From contig NZ_SWBM01000006.1 in assembly GCF_005116465.1 (NCBI RefSeq), forward strand, positions 144,993 through 208,992: a stretch of 64,000 nucleotides of DNA, written 5' to 3'. Made by a program: the position numbers and the translations under genes. Below, in pieces: positions 16,853-24,697 of the stretch (position 1 is its first letter; every line of letters begins with the position of its first letter). Under the pieces are notes generated by a model. That model searched no databases. It was not told the origin of the DNA and saw only the letters and a list, made by a program, of their open reading frames with translations. The stretch comes from Robertmurraya kyonggiensis. GTDB taxonomy: Bacteria > Bacillota > Bacilli > Bacillales > Cytobacillaceae.

Positions 16853-17464
16853 ATGAAATGCCGCGGTGAAGAAAGTAGAATTAAGCTTGTTAATGATTAT
16901 CAATTGAAACCCGTAGCACACGTTAAGTTACTTAATGGACAAACAAAAAAAAGTTGTACCGGAGATATTCTAACTGATAGTTATTATTGTTTTACATATA
17001 AAAATAAAGTGACAAAATCCGAAGGCTCTCTACTTTGCGGAACACACGCAGCAACACATTTTTTATCTTTACTAGGTCATGCATCATTACGTCAATTTAA
17101 CCCACTTTCAAGCATAGCAGCTGGTGGGAATAATGGAAATTCTCCTACCTCTACTAGTGTTAGTTGGAATCCAACTGCTAAAGAATTACATAATGCAATA
17201 AATTTATTGGTAATTTGTTGGAATACCACTATTAAAGGGTTTGTTGGTGATATAAAAAGAGAATTAGAGAAAAACCCAGATAAGGAGCCACACTTATCAA
17301 AGATAAAAACTATTAATACAATTATCAAACATGATAAAAAACAAAGAACTTTACAACAGATGATTTCAGAATTGAGACAAAACAATCAAACACTTAGAAA
17401 CTTTAGTTTTAATAATTTAAATCAATTACTAAATAAAAAAGAAATAGACTCCTTCTTCGGATAA
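16853..17464 (+). CDS. Unknown protein with a Cys/His-rich N-terminal half
   Basis: 203 residues, not recognised. The N-terminal half holds KSCTG, YYCF, LLCGTHAATHF (Cys, His, His), a possible metal-binding site. The C-terminal half is helical and basic (FNNLNQLLNKKE). A clear tagggggat site precedes ATG 16853. It lies right after the 20-bp repeat array, so it may bind it as an autoregulator or origin-binding protein; that is inference. A weak hairpin cctatta/taatagg (17475-17502) follows. Confidence 0.65.
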   Translation: MKCRGEESRIKLVNDYQLKPVAHVKLLNGQTKKSCTGDILTDSYYCFTYKNKVTKSEGSLLCGTHAATHFLSLLGHASLRQFNPLSSIAAGGNNGNSPTSTSVSWNPTAKELHNAINLLVICWNTTIKGFVGDIKRELEKNPDKEPHLSKIKTINTIIKHDKKQRTLQQMISELRQNNQTLRNFSFNNLNQLLNKKEIDSFFG

Positions 17465-17615
17465 TCCCCCCTATCCTATTAATGAATCTAATATTTAATA
17501 GGATTTTGAGATTGTTATATATTTTAAGGAGATTCTAGTTTTTGAGTAATTAATATTTGTTCATAGATACTTTTTTCTGTGAATTTTTGTTGAAAAATGT
17601 CGAAAGGGTGTTTTT

Positions 17616-18683
17616 ATGAGAACTCAAAGGGAATACAGCCAAGGTATTCTTGATAAAAAAATTGAAGATTTCCCGTATTATATTATTAGATTTTTAGAAT
17701 CACACAAAGGTGTCCTACAACCTACAACGTTACTTTCCTATTCAAGTGATATTAGGGAATTTCTTTATTGGATACAGCGGGAAGGCTATTCAAATACGAC
17801 AGATATTAAGGACATAAAAGTATCTGTTTTGAATGACCTTTTCCTCGATGATGTTGAAGATTTTCGTAGCTATCTTATGGGTAAAAAGTTAGCAAACACT
17901 ACAGTTAATAGAAAATTATCAGCCTTAAAGTCATTATTTGATTATCTCAATAAGACTATGATAAAGAAAACAAGGAAGCCATATATTGACCGAAATGTAA
18001 TGACACAAGTTTCTCTTATAGCAGTAGAAAATTCCGACGATACGCGTATTGAGTATGTACAGAATAATATTCTTGTAGATGAGGAAATAAAGAACTTTCG
18101 AAAGTTTGTCGCTGAAGATTATGGGGAGAAAGATGAAATAAAAAATAATATTAGGATGCTAAATCGTTGGAAGAGTAACCGAGAGCGAGATACCGCAATA
18201 GTTAGTATGTTGCTCGGAACAGGGTTAAGAATCGCGGAATTAGCTGATATTGACATTGATAATATAGACACTCAATCTCGTAAAATCATGGTATCTAGAA
18301 AAAGTGGTTCAAAACGATCCGTTAGCTATTCAAAAGCTGCTTCAAAGGACCTGATCAACTACCTTGAAATACGCAATTCAAGATACAAAGCAACAAAAGA
18401 TGACAAAGCTTTGTTTTTGGGCATCTATAAAGGAAACGCACAGCCATTAACTAAAAGGGCTATGCAAAAATTAATTGAAAAGTATGCGGTTTATTTTGGA
18501 AAGCCTCAAATTTCAGCTCATAAACTTCGTCACACCTTTGCAACGAACCATATGAAAAAAGTAAACAGTATACCGATTTTACAAAAAATATTAGACCACG
18601 CAAGCCCAAGTACAACTATGTTATACAATAATTTATTCGATACAGATATCCAAGAAAGTATAGACCATGCTGATGAAGAATAA
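17616..18683 (+). CDS. Tyrosine recombinase (XerC/D-like integrase)
   Basis: 355 residues. The N-terminal SAM-like DNA-binding domain spans about 20-125 (TTLLSYSSDIREFLYWIQRE). The catalytic domain shows Arg in GTGLRIAEL (about 200), the HxxR box in SAHKLRHTFA (about 302-305), His in LDHASPSTT (about 327) and the nucleophile in TTMLYNN (about 336). It lacks the attachment-site context of a phage integrase here, so plasmid dimer resolution or inversion of a local segment is more likely. A gaaagggtg site precedes the ATG. The gene ends at a strong terminator. Confidence 0.93.
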   Translation: MRTQREYSQGILDKKIEDFPYYIIRFLESHKGVLQPTTLLSYSSDIREFLYWIQREGYSNTTDIKDIKVSVLNDLFLDDVEDFRSYLMGKKLANTTVNRKLSALKSLFDYLNKTMIKKTRKPYIDRNVMTQVSLIAVENSDDTRIEYVQNNILVDEEIKNFRKFVAEDYGEKDEIKNNIRMLNRWKSNRERDTAIVSMLLGTGLRIAELADIDIDNIDTQSRKIMVSRKSGSKRSVSYSKAASKDLINYLEIRNSRYKATKDDKALFLGIYKGNAQPLTKRAMQKLIEKYAVYFGKPQISAHKLRHTFATNHMKKVNSIPILQKILDHASPSTTMLYNNLFDTDIQESIDHADEE

Positions 18684-18708
18684 AGATGATTAAACAATTC
18701 ATTGTAAA

Positions 18709-18741
18709 ATTAAGAGGAAGACTCTCTTCCTCTTAATTTTC
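18709..18741. terminator. Bidirectional terminator after the recombinase gene
   Basis: attaagaggaag (18709-18720) / cttcctcttaat (18726-18737), 5-nt loop, T-rich flank. Confidence 0.8.
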
Positions 18742-18750
18742 ATTTATCAA

Positions 18751-18858
18751 TTATATATTCAGCAAATATTGGGATTTTAAATAACGTCCATCCTGTATAG
18801 TTGCCTCTTGGAATGATCTATTATCAAACGTCTCTGATTTAATTGGGATCGTTTTTTA
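18751..18858 (-). pseudogene. Short C-terminal gene remnant
   Basis: The minus strand reads about 35 codons (KTIPIKSETFDNRSFQEATI and on) to a stop at 18751, with no start and a stop just upstream. It looks like the tail of an eroded gene; no family was recognised. Confidence 0.3.
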
Positions 18859-18948
18859 ATATTGGCCAAATTATCAATAGACTCAGTAATTTACAATACA
18901 ATATATTTTCAATATTGAAACCATTGCCGATACCAGTGAATCTTACCC

Positions 18949-19458
18949 TTACTTATCTTTTACTAAAACGGTTATACTTCCAAATAATTCTTCTCCAAAA
19001 TATGCTTCTAATTTCCATAATCCTGGTTCAGGTAATTTTAATGTAGAAGGAAGCGAATGACTTGCTCCATTTACTGGTGCAAGTGAAGTTGATTTAGGCA
19101 ATTCAAAGAGTGTAATTTTTGTATCACTATCTTTACTTATTCCAACTACCTTAAATGGCTTGAGTAATGTTTTTTCATTTCCCCAAAAATGCCACATATA
19201 TTTTTGGGATTTTCCAGTTATAAATGGTCCATACTCACCGATTCCTAATTTACCATTATCCCCTATACGAAATACTGATTCTTCAGTATCACCATTTTCT
19301 GTTGTTGCGATCTTCCTTATTAAAGTAGCGCTCTCACTCCAACCAGAAATATCTTCAGCATAAACATTATTATTAGAATTTACACCTTTAGTATCCTTAT
19401 TTGAACAAGCAGTACTTAAAATAATAAGACAAATGATAAACACTAAAAACTTTTTCAC
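18949..19458 (-). CDS. Secreted lipoprotein, DUF4871-like
   Basis: The start is probably GTG 19458 (V)KKFLVFIICLIIL..., after AAGGGAAG; the upstream in-frame ATG adds a basic tail before the signal peptide and has no better site. The 169-residue product has a lipobox LSTAC. The mature domain (SGWSESATLIRKI, GEYGPFITGKSQKYMWHFWG, LPEPGLWKLEAYFGEELFG) is beta-rich and resembles DUF4871-type lipoproteins of Bacillus; function is unknown. It lies downstream of the Mau-like cluster on the same strand, with a 150-bp gap, so membership is uncertain. Confidence 0.65.
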   Translation of the reverse strand: MKKFLVFIICLIILSTACSNKDTKGVNSNNNVYAEDISGWSESATLIRKIATTENGDTEESVFRIGDNGKLGIGEYGPFITGKSQKYMWHFWGNEKTLLKPFKVVGISKDSDTKITLFELPKSTSLAPVNGASHSLPSTLKLPEPGLWKLEAYFGEELFGSITVLVKDK

Positions 19459-19609
19459 TTCATAACACTTCCCTTTATAAGTCCATTTTTTTCTATGACG
19501 TTGATATCTAAATTTTTTCATAACATGAAAGTTTTTCTTTGAGGTCTAATAAGAAAATAGTTTACTATCAGCTAAATATTGGAGGTGTGTCTCTTACACT
19601 ACATATCAT

Positions 19610-20224
19610 TTATATTAGGTTAATGATATATTGTTTGAAAAATACATACATCATAAAAACGAAAAATATTAACAAAGAAAAACCATTAAAATATTTGTAT
19701 TTTTTTGTTTTATTTTGGTACAATTTTTTAATTTGTATCAGTTCTAATTCTTTATTTTTTAAAGCAACCAGAATAGTTGGAAGTGCTCTTGAAAAGGCAT
19801 ATATTATTCCAAATAATAAACCTATTACTGGGTTTAAAAACAATCCAATATAAATGTAAAGAATATAAAAAGTTGCATACGGCAAATATGTGAATATACC
19901 AGCACCTAATATTAGACCCCAGATCCACATATTGTGAACCGTTTTTCCCTTTACCCATTCCACAGGTATTTGCCACTTTCTTTCCGGAACTTTCACTTTT
20001 ATTATATTAAAGTGGTCAAGAGTATATAAACCTAACATTAAGGTGAATATTGCCATCTTAATAAGATGCGGAATCCAAGAGAAAAAAACAAAGATAATTA
20101 AAGTGTAAAAAAAGCCAGAAATTGCACCTGAGATTATAGAAGCCAATAAATAGTGACAACAAACTTTTATCTTTTTCTTGAACGTCTCTTCACCTAAGAG
20201 ACTGACCTCTAAGGTCACATTCAT
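19610..20224 (-). CDS. Polytopic membrane protein, possibly CcdA/MauF-like
   Basis: 204 residues with about six hydrophobic segments. The middle has KTVHNMWIWGLILGAGIFTY then LPYATFYI, and later IYAFSRALPTILVA. The paired Pro-containing helices and the AFSRALPTIL-type motif are reminiscent of CcdA/DsbD membrane domains, the group to which MauF belongs, but the redox cysteines of CcdA are not evident. The ATG at 20224 lies 3 nt after the stop of a 23-codon frame, so translation is probably coupled; a GTG at 20218 is an alternative start. Its place beside MauD/MauE-like genes supports a role in maturing the Cys-rich protein. Confidence 0.6.
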   Translation of the reverse strand: MNVTLEVSLLGEETFKKKIKVCCHYLLASIISGAISGFFYTLIIFVFFSWIPHLIKMAIFTLMLGLYTLDHFNIIKVKVPERKWQIPVEWVKGKTVHNMWIWGLILGAGIFTYLPYATFYILYIYIGLFLNPVIGLLFGIIYAFSRALPTILVALKNKELELIQIKKLYQNKTKKYKYFNGFSLLIFFVFMMYVFFKQYIINLI

Positions 20225-20227
20225 TCC

Positions 20228-20299
20228 TCAATTTGTACTAATCTTTGTAGTTCCTGCAACTATAGCTAGTAGGCCTAATAATACAACTGTAAGAAACAT
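20228..20299 (-). CDS. 23-residue hydrophobic peptide (leader or small membrane protein)
   Basis: The frame MFLTVVLLGLLAIVAGTTKI ends STN. It has an excellent AAGGAGGTGTTCTT site just before the ATG, better than most genes in the window. It sits between the hairpin after the MauA-like gene and the membrane protein gene, whose start is 3 nt after this stop. It is either a tiny membrane protein or a coupling leader. Confidence 0.6.
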   Translation of the reverse strand: MFLTVVLLGLLAIVAGTTKISTN

Positions 20300-20370
20300 A
20301 AGAACACCTCCTTATATTTATTTCTACAATCATATTATGATAGATCATAAAAACAAATGTAGCCTATAAG

Positions 20371-20402
20371 AAGCTACGAAACCTAATAAAGTTTCGTAGC
20401 TT
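20371..20402. terminator. Hairpin after the MauA-like gene
   Basis: Perfect 12-bp inverted repeat aagctacgaaac (20371-20382) / gtttcgtagctt (20391-20402). The T-run on the minus side is weak (TTCTTAT), so it may give partial termination or stabilise the mRNA. Confidence 0.6.
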
Positions 20403-20406
20403 TAAT

Positions 20407-20820
20407 TTACCTTAATATAGTGGCACAGCCACAGGCATTAGAATTACCAGATTTTCCATTTGGCATACAATCGCAACATGTCATTGCCCCCCAACTATAA
20501 TTTACACACCAACAACCTGTAGTAGGATACCAATACTTATAGCTAGTATGACCTGTAGGACATTTAGTTGATTGAGATGAACTACATCCCGAACAAACTC
20601 TTCCACCATTAGGGAATGTACAACCAGTTTCTGGAGGATACCAAGTCTCACACCAACTAATATCTGCAGCAAAAACTGATTTAGTAGTGGCTAACCCCAT
20701 TATAGAAAGAAATAATGTAGACATAGATGTTTTTATAAATGTAGATCGACTAACCTTTCTTTCTAAATTTTCGGCAATTGACTTTGTGAAATTATCAATT
20801 TTCTCTAACAACTTAAACAT
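20407..20820 (-). CDS. Exported Cys-rich protein resembling methylamine dehydrogenase small subunit (MauA), truncated type
   Basis: 137 residues. A long N-terminal region (RKVSRSTFIK, 21-30) resembles a twin-arginine signal with the second Arg replaced by Ser. A hydrophobic segment (32-47) and cleavage near SVFAAD (51) follow. The mature part of about 86 residues has 12 Cys (57, 67, 76, 79, 87, 103, 105, 115, 116, 118, 130, 132). The run GRVC-C-KCPTGHT-W97-GC-CC-CGC follows the order of the MauA disulfide core. W97 sits where MauA has Trp57, one of the two cofactor tryptophans. The chain stops where MauA would continue to the second (Trp108), so tryptophylquinone cannot form. It starts by TAATG overlap with the MauD-like gene. 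Catalysis is unlikely; the role is unknown. Confidence 0.75.
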   Translation of the reverse strand: MFKLLEKIDNFTKSIAENLERKVSRSTFIKTSMSTLFLSIMGLATTKSVFAADISWCETWYPPETGCTFPNGGRVCSGCSSSQSTKCPTGHTSYKYWYPTTGCWCVNYSWGAMTCCDCMPNGKSGNSNACGCATILR

Positions 20821-21410
20821 TAGTGAGCTACCTCCCCTATATTTTCAATGATTTCAACATTACTTTTAAGTGAAGAAATCAAGCCATTAATATGGCCCAT
20901 ATCATTACATAACCCCTTCCCTTTAACCTCACCCTCGTTATCTAATATAAAGGCGAAAGGTGTTACTCTAACTTTACATTTTTGAAGATTATTTCTGTCA
21001 GGATCTAATAATAACTCGCCTTTCAATTTTTTAATTTCTTTTACTTTTGAAAAACTTTCTTTATCTCCAACTCCAATTAAAACAAAATTTATTTCGTTGT
21101 TATATTTTTGATATGCTCTATTCCATTCAGGGATCAATTCCTTGCATGGAGCACACCCAGGTGATATGAAACCGAGCAAAGTAGGTTTACCCATAAAAGT
21201 TTCGTTTGTAATTAGCTCGTTTGAAAAATAGGATAAACCTTCAAGTTTGCCCATAAAATTACCTATTGGAATTCCATCTCTTTCGATTGCATCCGATTTG
21301 GCTAAGTATACAGTTCCGAATTGTCTAAAGATCAAGATAATCAAAAATACCATAAACACCTGAAACACCCATAGAAGAATGTTTGAATAAAGTAATATAT
21401 CCTGCCCCAA
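20820..21410 (-). CDS. MauD/TlpA-like membrane-anchored thioredoxin-fold protein
   Basis: An N-terminal transmembrane helix (about 10-30) leads to an extracellular thioredoxin-like domain with the redox motif PGCAPCKEL and a cis-Pro region RVTPFAF. The TTG at 21410 lies 8 nt after AAGGGAG and is the likelier start; GTG 21419 overlaps that site. About 196 residues, the size of MauD. In methylamine-using bacteria MauD helps form the six disulfides of the small subunit; here it directly precedes a 12-Cys protein, so the same job is likely. It overlaps the next gene by TAATG. Confidence 0.85.
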   Translation of the reverse strand: MGQDILLYSNILLWVFQVFMVFLIILIFRQFGTVYLAKSDAIERDGIPIGNFMGKLEGLSYFSNELITNETFMGKPTLLGFISPGCAPCKELIPEWNRAYQKYNNEINFVLIGVGDKESFSKVKEIKKLKGELLLDPDRNNLQKCKVRVTPFAFILDNEGEVKGKGLCNDMGHINGLISSLKSNVEIIENIGEVAH

Positions 21411-21423
21411 AAAAAGCACTCCC

Positions 21424-21942
21424 TTAACTCAAATTTTTAATTACATCTTTATGATTGTTCCATATTTTTTCTGTAGAAATTAAGATTGTAGCTAAGAATA
21501 ATCCAGCCAATAGAGAAAACAGTTCGATTTCAACTTGAATTTGATTATGAAAAAATGCCAACATTAAACTAATTGATGATAAAAATAGCAATTTTATCAA
21601 TGTGAATTGAGAGACATCAGAATCTAAAAATTTACCATAACAACCACATGTTATAGTTTTGTTAGTTTTTAGCATATATACAACCCCTATGGTAATACTT
21701 AAGAATACTGTAAAGATTAGGATACTAGCGTATACTAACATTCCTTTGATAGGGAGAAGAAATGCTCCTGCTAATTCCGTGAAAGGCAAAATAGTTCCGT
21801 AGAGTTTTAGAATTGGCAAGGGAAGAAAATCATACTCTTTAACTAAATTAAGAAAATCTTTTAAATTTATTATTTTGGGAATAGAGGAGACTATTAGTAC
21901 GATTAGAAGTAAATGTACCAAAATGTTATATAATAGTTGCAC
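21424..21942 (-). CDS. MauE/DoxX-like redox membrane protein
   Basis: 172 residues with four to five transmembrane helices (about 3-22, 45-65, 72-93, 115-135, 140-158). It has the MauE/DoxX pattern SSIPKIINLKDF near the N-terminus and a Cys pair TCGCYGKF between helices. MauE acts with MauD in disulfide formation of the small subunit. The GTG start overlaps the TatA stop (TAGTG) and has a GGAAGGAA site. Confidence 0.8.
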   Translation of the reverse strand: MQLLYNILVHLLLIVLIVSSIPKIINLKDFLNLVKEYDFLPLPILKLYGTILPFTELAGAFLLPIKGMLVYASILIFTVFLSITIGVVYMLKTNKTITCGCYGKFLDSDVSQFTLIKLLFLSSISLMLAFFHNQIQVEIELFSLLAGLFLATILISTEKIWNNHKDVIKNLS

Positions 21943-22163
21943 TACAATTCCTTCCTTTCTTCTGAAATTGCAGATCTTGTCTGTTGAGAGTTTTCATTTT
22001 CCTTTAATTGAATACCCTCCTTCAATCCGGATATCCCCCTTTTAAATTCTTGAAGAGATTCTCCTAAAGAACGACCAATGTTTGGTAAGTTCTTCGAACC
22101 AAAGGCTATAAGGCAAATGACTAATAAGATAATAATCCCTGGTATTCCTATCTGTCCCAGCAA
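21942..22163 (-). CDS. tatA: TatA family twin-arginine translocase subunit
   Basis: 73 residues: a short N-terminal transmembrane helix (5-21), the FGSKNLPNIGRSLG hinge and an amphipathic helix. This is the standard TatA/E layout. It lies 13 bp downstream of TatC and overlaps the MauE-like gene. Bacillus TatA proteins of the minimal TatAC type are bifunctional. A plasmid-borne copy dedicated to the Cys-rich substrate is inferred from the operon. Confidence 0.93.
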   Translation of the reverse strand: MLGQIGIPGIIILLVICLIAFGSKNLPNIGRSLGESLQEFKRGISGLKEGIQLKENENSQQTRSAISEERKEL

Positions 22164-22176
22164 TTTAACACCTCCT

Positions 22177-22935
22177 CTATTTAGAAAATCTTTTTTTAGA
22201 GTAAATAAATTTACTCAACATGATACTGATTTCATATAAAAAGAAAAGTATGCATATGACGATTAAATCAGATACAAAATCTGGTGGAGTCACAACTACC
22301 GCAAATAAACTTAGAATGGGATAACAAAACTTTCTATATTTTTTTAACATTTGTGGTGTGACAATATTAATCATTGTTAAAAACAGTAAAATTGCAGGAA
22401 GTTCAAAAATTACGCCAAATATAACACAAATAGAAAATGTAAATAGAAAGAAATCCGAAAAACTATAAACTGTATTCATGCCAAGAGAGTCAGATGCGCT
22501 AAAAAAGAATGAAAATAAAAGAGGTAGAACTAATTTATAACTCAATAAAGCTCCAATAAAAAAAAGTGCTGACACAAATGGAATTGTCATTAGAACTATT
22601 CTTCGAGTTTGTCTATTTAATGTTGGTTTGATAAATAAATATAGTTGGAAAAATAACATAGGGAGTGTTATACAAATGGATTGAAAAAGCATTGTCTTTA
22701 TATAGATTGAGACGGACTCGGTGACTTTGAAGATATTTAAGGTAACATTGTAACCTGTTGCGGATTTTTTTATGAGATCAATAAAATAAGGAGAAGTAAA
22801 ATATGTAATAACGAAAAATGATATAAAGCAGCCTAGTACATAAAGCATTCTTTTTCGAAATTCTTGAGCATGTTCTAAAAAAGTCTGATTAGTATCCTCT
22901 ACTTCCTTTTCAATTTCAAACTCAATCTCTATCAC
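22177..22935 (-). CDS. tatC: TatC family twin-arginine translocase receptor
   Basis: 252 residues with six hydrophobic segments. The N-terminal signature FLEHAQEFRKRMLY corresponds to the conserved HLxELRxRL motif, with Gln-Glu variation, and FGVIFELPAIL is the conserved TatC motif with the key Glu in a periplasm-facing loop. TatC recognises the twin-arginine signal. It is the first gene of the operon tatC-tatA-mauE-mauD-mauA. A good AGGAGGTGAT site precedes the ATG. Confidence 0.92.
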   Translation of the reverse strand: MIEIEFEIEKEVEDTNQTFLEHAQEFRKRMLYVLGCFISFFVITYFTSPYFIDLIKKSATGYNVTLNIFKVTESVSIYIKTMLFQSICITLPMLFFQLYLFIKPTLNRQTRRIVLMTIPFVSALFFIGALLSYKLVLPLLFSFFFSASDSLGMNTVYSFSDFFLFTFSICVIFGVIFELPAILLFLTMINIVTPQMLKKYRKFCYPILSLFAVVVTPPDFVSDLIVICILFFLYEISIMLSKFIYSKKRFSK

Positions 22936-23082
22936 CTCCTATTAATTTACATATATTCTAATTTCACATTATAATAGAAACTATATTTAAATCAAACATA
23001 TTTTTTGAATATTTAGAATTTAGTTCTTTTTTCCTATTTCATAAACTATCTATCGTTAAAGCTAATGGTGGAAATTATGGAA
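22936..23082. promoter_or_regulatory. Promoter region of the Tat/Mau-like operon
   Basis: AT-rich sequence upstream of tatC with no clear frame. The operon promoter must lie here; I cannot pick a single convincing -35/-10 pair. Confidence 0.3.
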
Positions 23083-23084
23083 AC

Positions 23085-23300
23085 TTCCGAGTGTGAGTGC
23101 ATCTTCCCTTTCCTTATCTCCTTTTCCACTGACAACAGCTGATCGATTTGACCAATTAATGCTGTTTTTCTCTAAAGAAATTTCTCCAATACTACATCCA
23201 GTTAAAAACATAATTTCGAATTAGGCTTTTTCCATTGGCGTGAAGCAAGATTCGCGTAAGTATTCAATTTCTCCTTTTGTAAGAAACTTAGGTATTCATA
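23085..23300 (-). pseudogene. Tyrosine recombinase fragment with in-frame stop
   Basis: The minus strand reads KFLTKGEIEYLRESCFTPME, then a stop (TAA where TTA/Leu is expected), then FEIMFLTGCSIGEISLEKN and AVVSGKGDKERE. This is the central part of a phage-type integrase. The catalytic Arg of TGxRIGE is Ser here. Both ends are missing, so it is a dead remnant. Confidence 0.8.
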
Positions 23301-23382
23301 AATCGTATACGATGAGCCAGACTTGAAGGTTATAAGATAAAGTATCTGTTTTTTTCATTATAAATTGAGTTATAGAAGGAAA

Positions 23383-23481
23383 ATGATACGCACCATTTGG
23401 ACTTTTCCAGTAGTGGTTATCTCACTTTTTGCTATATTTAAATTTGCCGGCTCGAATAGTAATGAAAATCTAATTATCTAA
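23383..23481 (+). CDS. Possible 32-residue single-helix peptide
   Basis: ATG 23383 after agaagga; begins MIRTIWTFPVVVISLFAIFK and ends at TAA 23481. It has one hydrophobic helix and no family. It may be the 5' end of a lost gene. The rest of 23482-23770 holds only a terminator. Confidence 0.3.
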   Translation: MIRTIWTFPVVVISLFAIFKFAGSNSNENLII

Positions 23482-23618
23482 TTTTTTTAAAAATTATTTT
23501 CTTAATACAGTTCAGTAAAAGTGAGTTTCCTTTAAGAAGGAACAGTTCCCTCTACATTAAATGAACTTTATACCAGGTCTACTAGTACCCTAACAACGGG
23601 CGTTCAATACAAATAAGG

Positions 23619-23655
23619 AAAGCCAGGAACAGATAAATCTGATCCTGGCTTTCAC
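23619..23655. terminator. Bidirectional terminator
   Basis: gaaagccagga and tcctggctttc form an 11-bp stem with a 14-nt loop, followed by ACAC rather than a T-run on the plus strand. It lies downstream of the minus-strand TubY-like gene. Confidence 0.55.
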
Positions 23656-23770
23656 ACACACTTAGGAAGAATGAATACGAGGATATTCATTCCCTGTAAA
23701 GATACTATCAATTTTTGAAAAAATTTGCAATGGAAAATGAAGTATATTGATTATATGCCTTCCCCTCCTC

Positions 23771-24697
23771 TTATTTAATCCATTCTGTTAGAAGTTCCCT
23801 TACTCTTGCATCTATAAATTCACTTCTATTTATTTTAAGCCTCTTAAGAAATCCTTTAGATTCAAACTCCATTTCCGCTTGCTGTCGAGCTTTCAAGGTT
23901 TCCTTTAATAATGTAAGTTGCTTTTCACTTTCTTGGATTTTTTCTCTATCTTTTTCGCTTACTTCTATTTTTTCTACTATACTATTAGTCTTCTTCTCTG
24001 TATTCTCAATGATTTCAGTCAACTTTCTGTTACTTTCAAAGAGTTGCTCTATTGTTTCCTCTTGATCTTCTAATTTTTGAAAAAGTGAGCTTTGGTCTTC
24101 GAGTAACTTTGTTTCAGAGTTTAACAAGGATTCAAGTGCCCCTTTTAATTGCAGCTGGTCCCCTTCTCCTTTTTCAATTAATAAATTGAATAGAAACTCA
24201 TTCATCATTTCAAGCTTTTCCAGTCTTTCTTCCAGGCTCCCGTTTACCTCTGTTGATGGTATATTACTATTGTTACGAGATACTACTTGCTTTGGATTCC
24301 CTACTAACCCCAATTCTGCTCTTAAACCATTCAGTCTAAATTCATCTTTAAGTAGCAATACCATTTTCATTTTTAATAATGATAAGTAATTCAATCTAAT
24401 ATACTTATTTGATGGAGCATCTTCAGGAATTATATATTCTCTTAAGCTATCAATGTAATATGTCAAAGAACTTGGAGGAATTGGCTTGTCCCCGCCTAAT
24501 ACCTTCCCTGCTTCTGCAACACTATACCATCTATGAATGTCCTTCTCTAATATTGAAAGAAAGCTCTCAGAGAATAACTCCTTTTTTAATTGATCTCTTT
24601 CTACGATTAATTGATATAGACTATCAAACTTTAGATCTTCTTCTATTTTTAATATGAAATCTGATTCATTTTCGATTATTTTAATTTCATTTGCCAT
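23771..24697 (-). CDS. MerR-like HTH plus coiled-coil plasmid protein (TubY-like, DUF3967 type)
   Basis: 308 residues. An N-terminal winged/MerR-like HTH is seen at about 57-95 (WYSVAEAGKVLGGDKPIPPS then TYYIDSLREYI). From about 155 to 275 the chain is a long charged coiled coil. TubY proteins of tubulin-based plasmid partition systems have this architecture. It lies about 1.2 kb from tubZ on the same strand, separated by two small plus-strand genes. A strong GGAGGGGG site precedes the ATG. TubY modulates TubRC/TubZ in known systems; that function here is inferred. Confidence 0.65.
   Translation of the reverse strand: MANEIKIIENESDFILKIEEDLKFDSLYQLIVERDQLKKELFSESFLSILEKDIHRWYSVAEAGKVLGGDKPIPPSSLTYYIDSLREYIIPEDAPSNKYIRLNYLSLLKMKMVLLLKDEFRLNGLRAELGLVGNPKQVVSRNNSNIPSTEVNGSLEERLEKLEMMNEFLFNLLIEKGEGDQLQLKGALESLLNSETKLLEDQSSLFQKLEDQEETIEQLFESNRKLTEIIENTEKKTNSIVEKIEVSEKDREKIQESEKQLTLLKETLKARQQAEMEFESKGFLKRLKINRSEFIDARVRELLTEWIK

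Noticed and set aside
20407-22935. A working methylamine or aralkylamine dehydrogenase operon
   Set aside because: The MauA-like protein ends before the second cofactor tryptophan, and no heavy chain or MauG is present.
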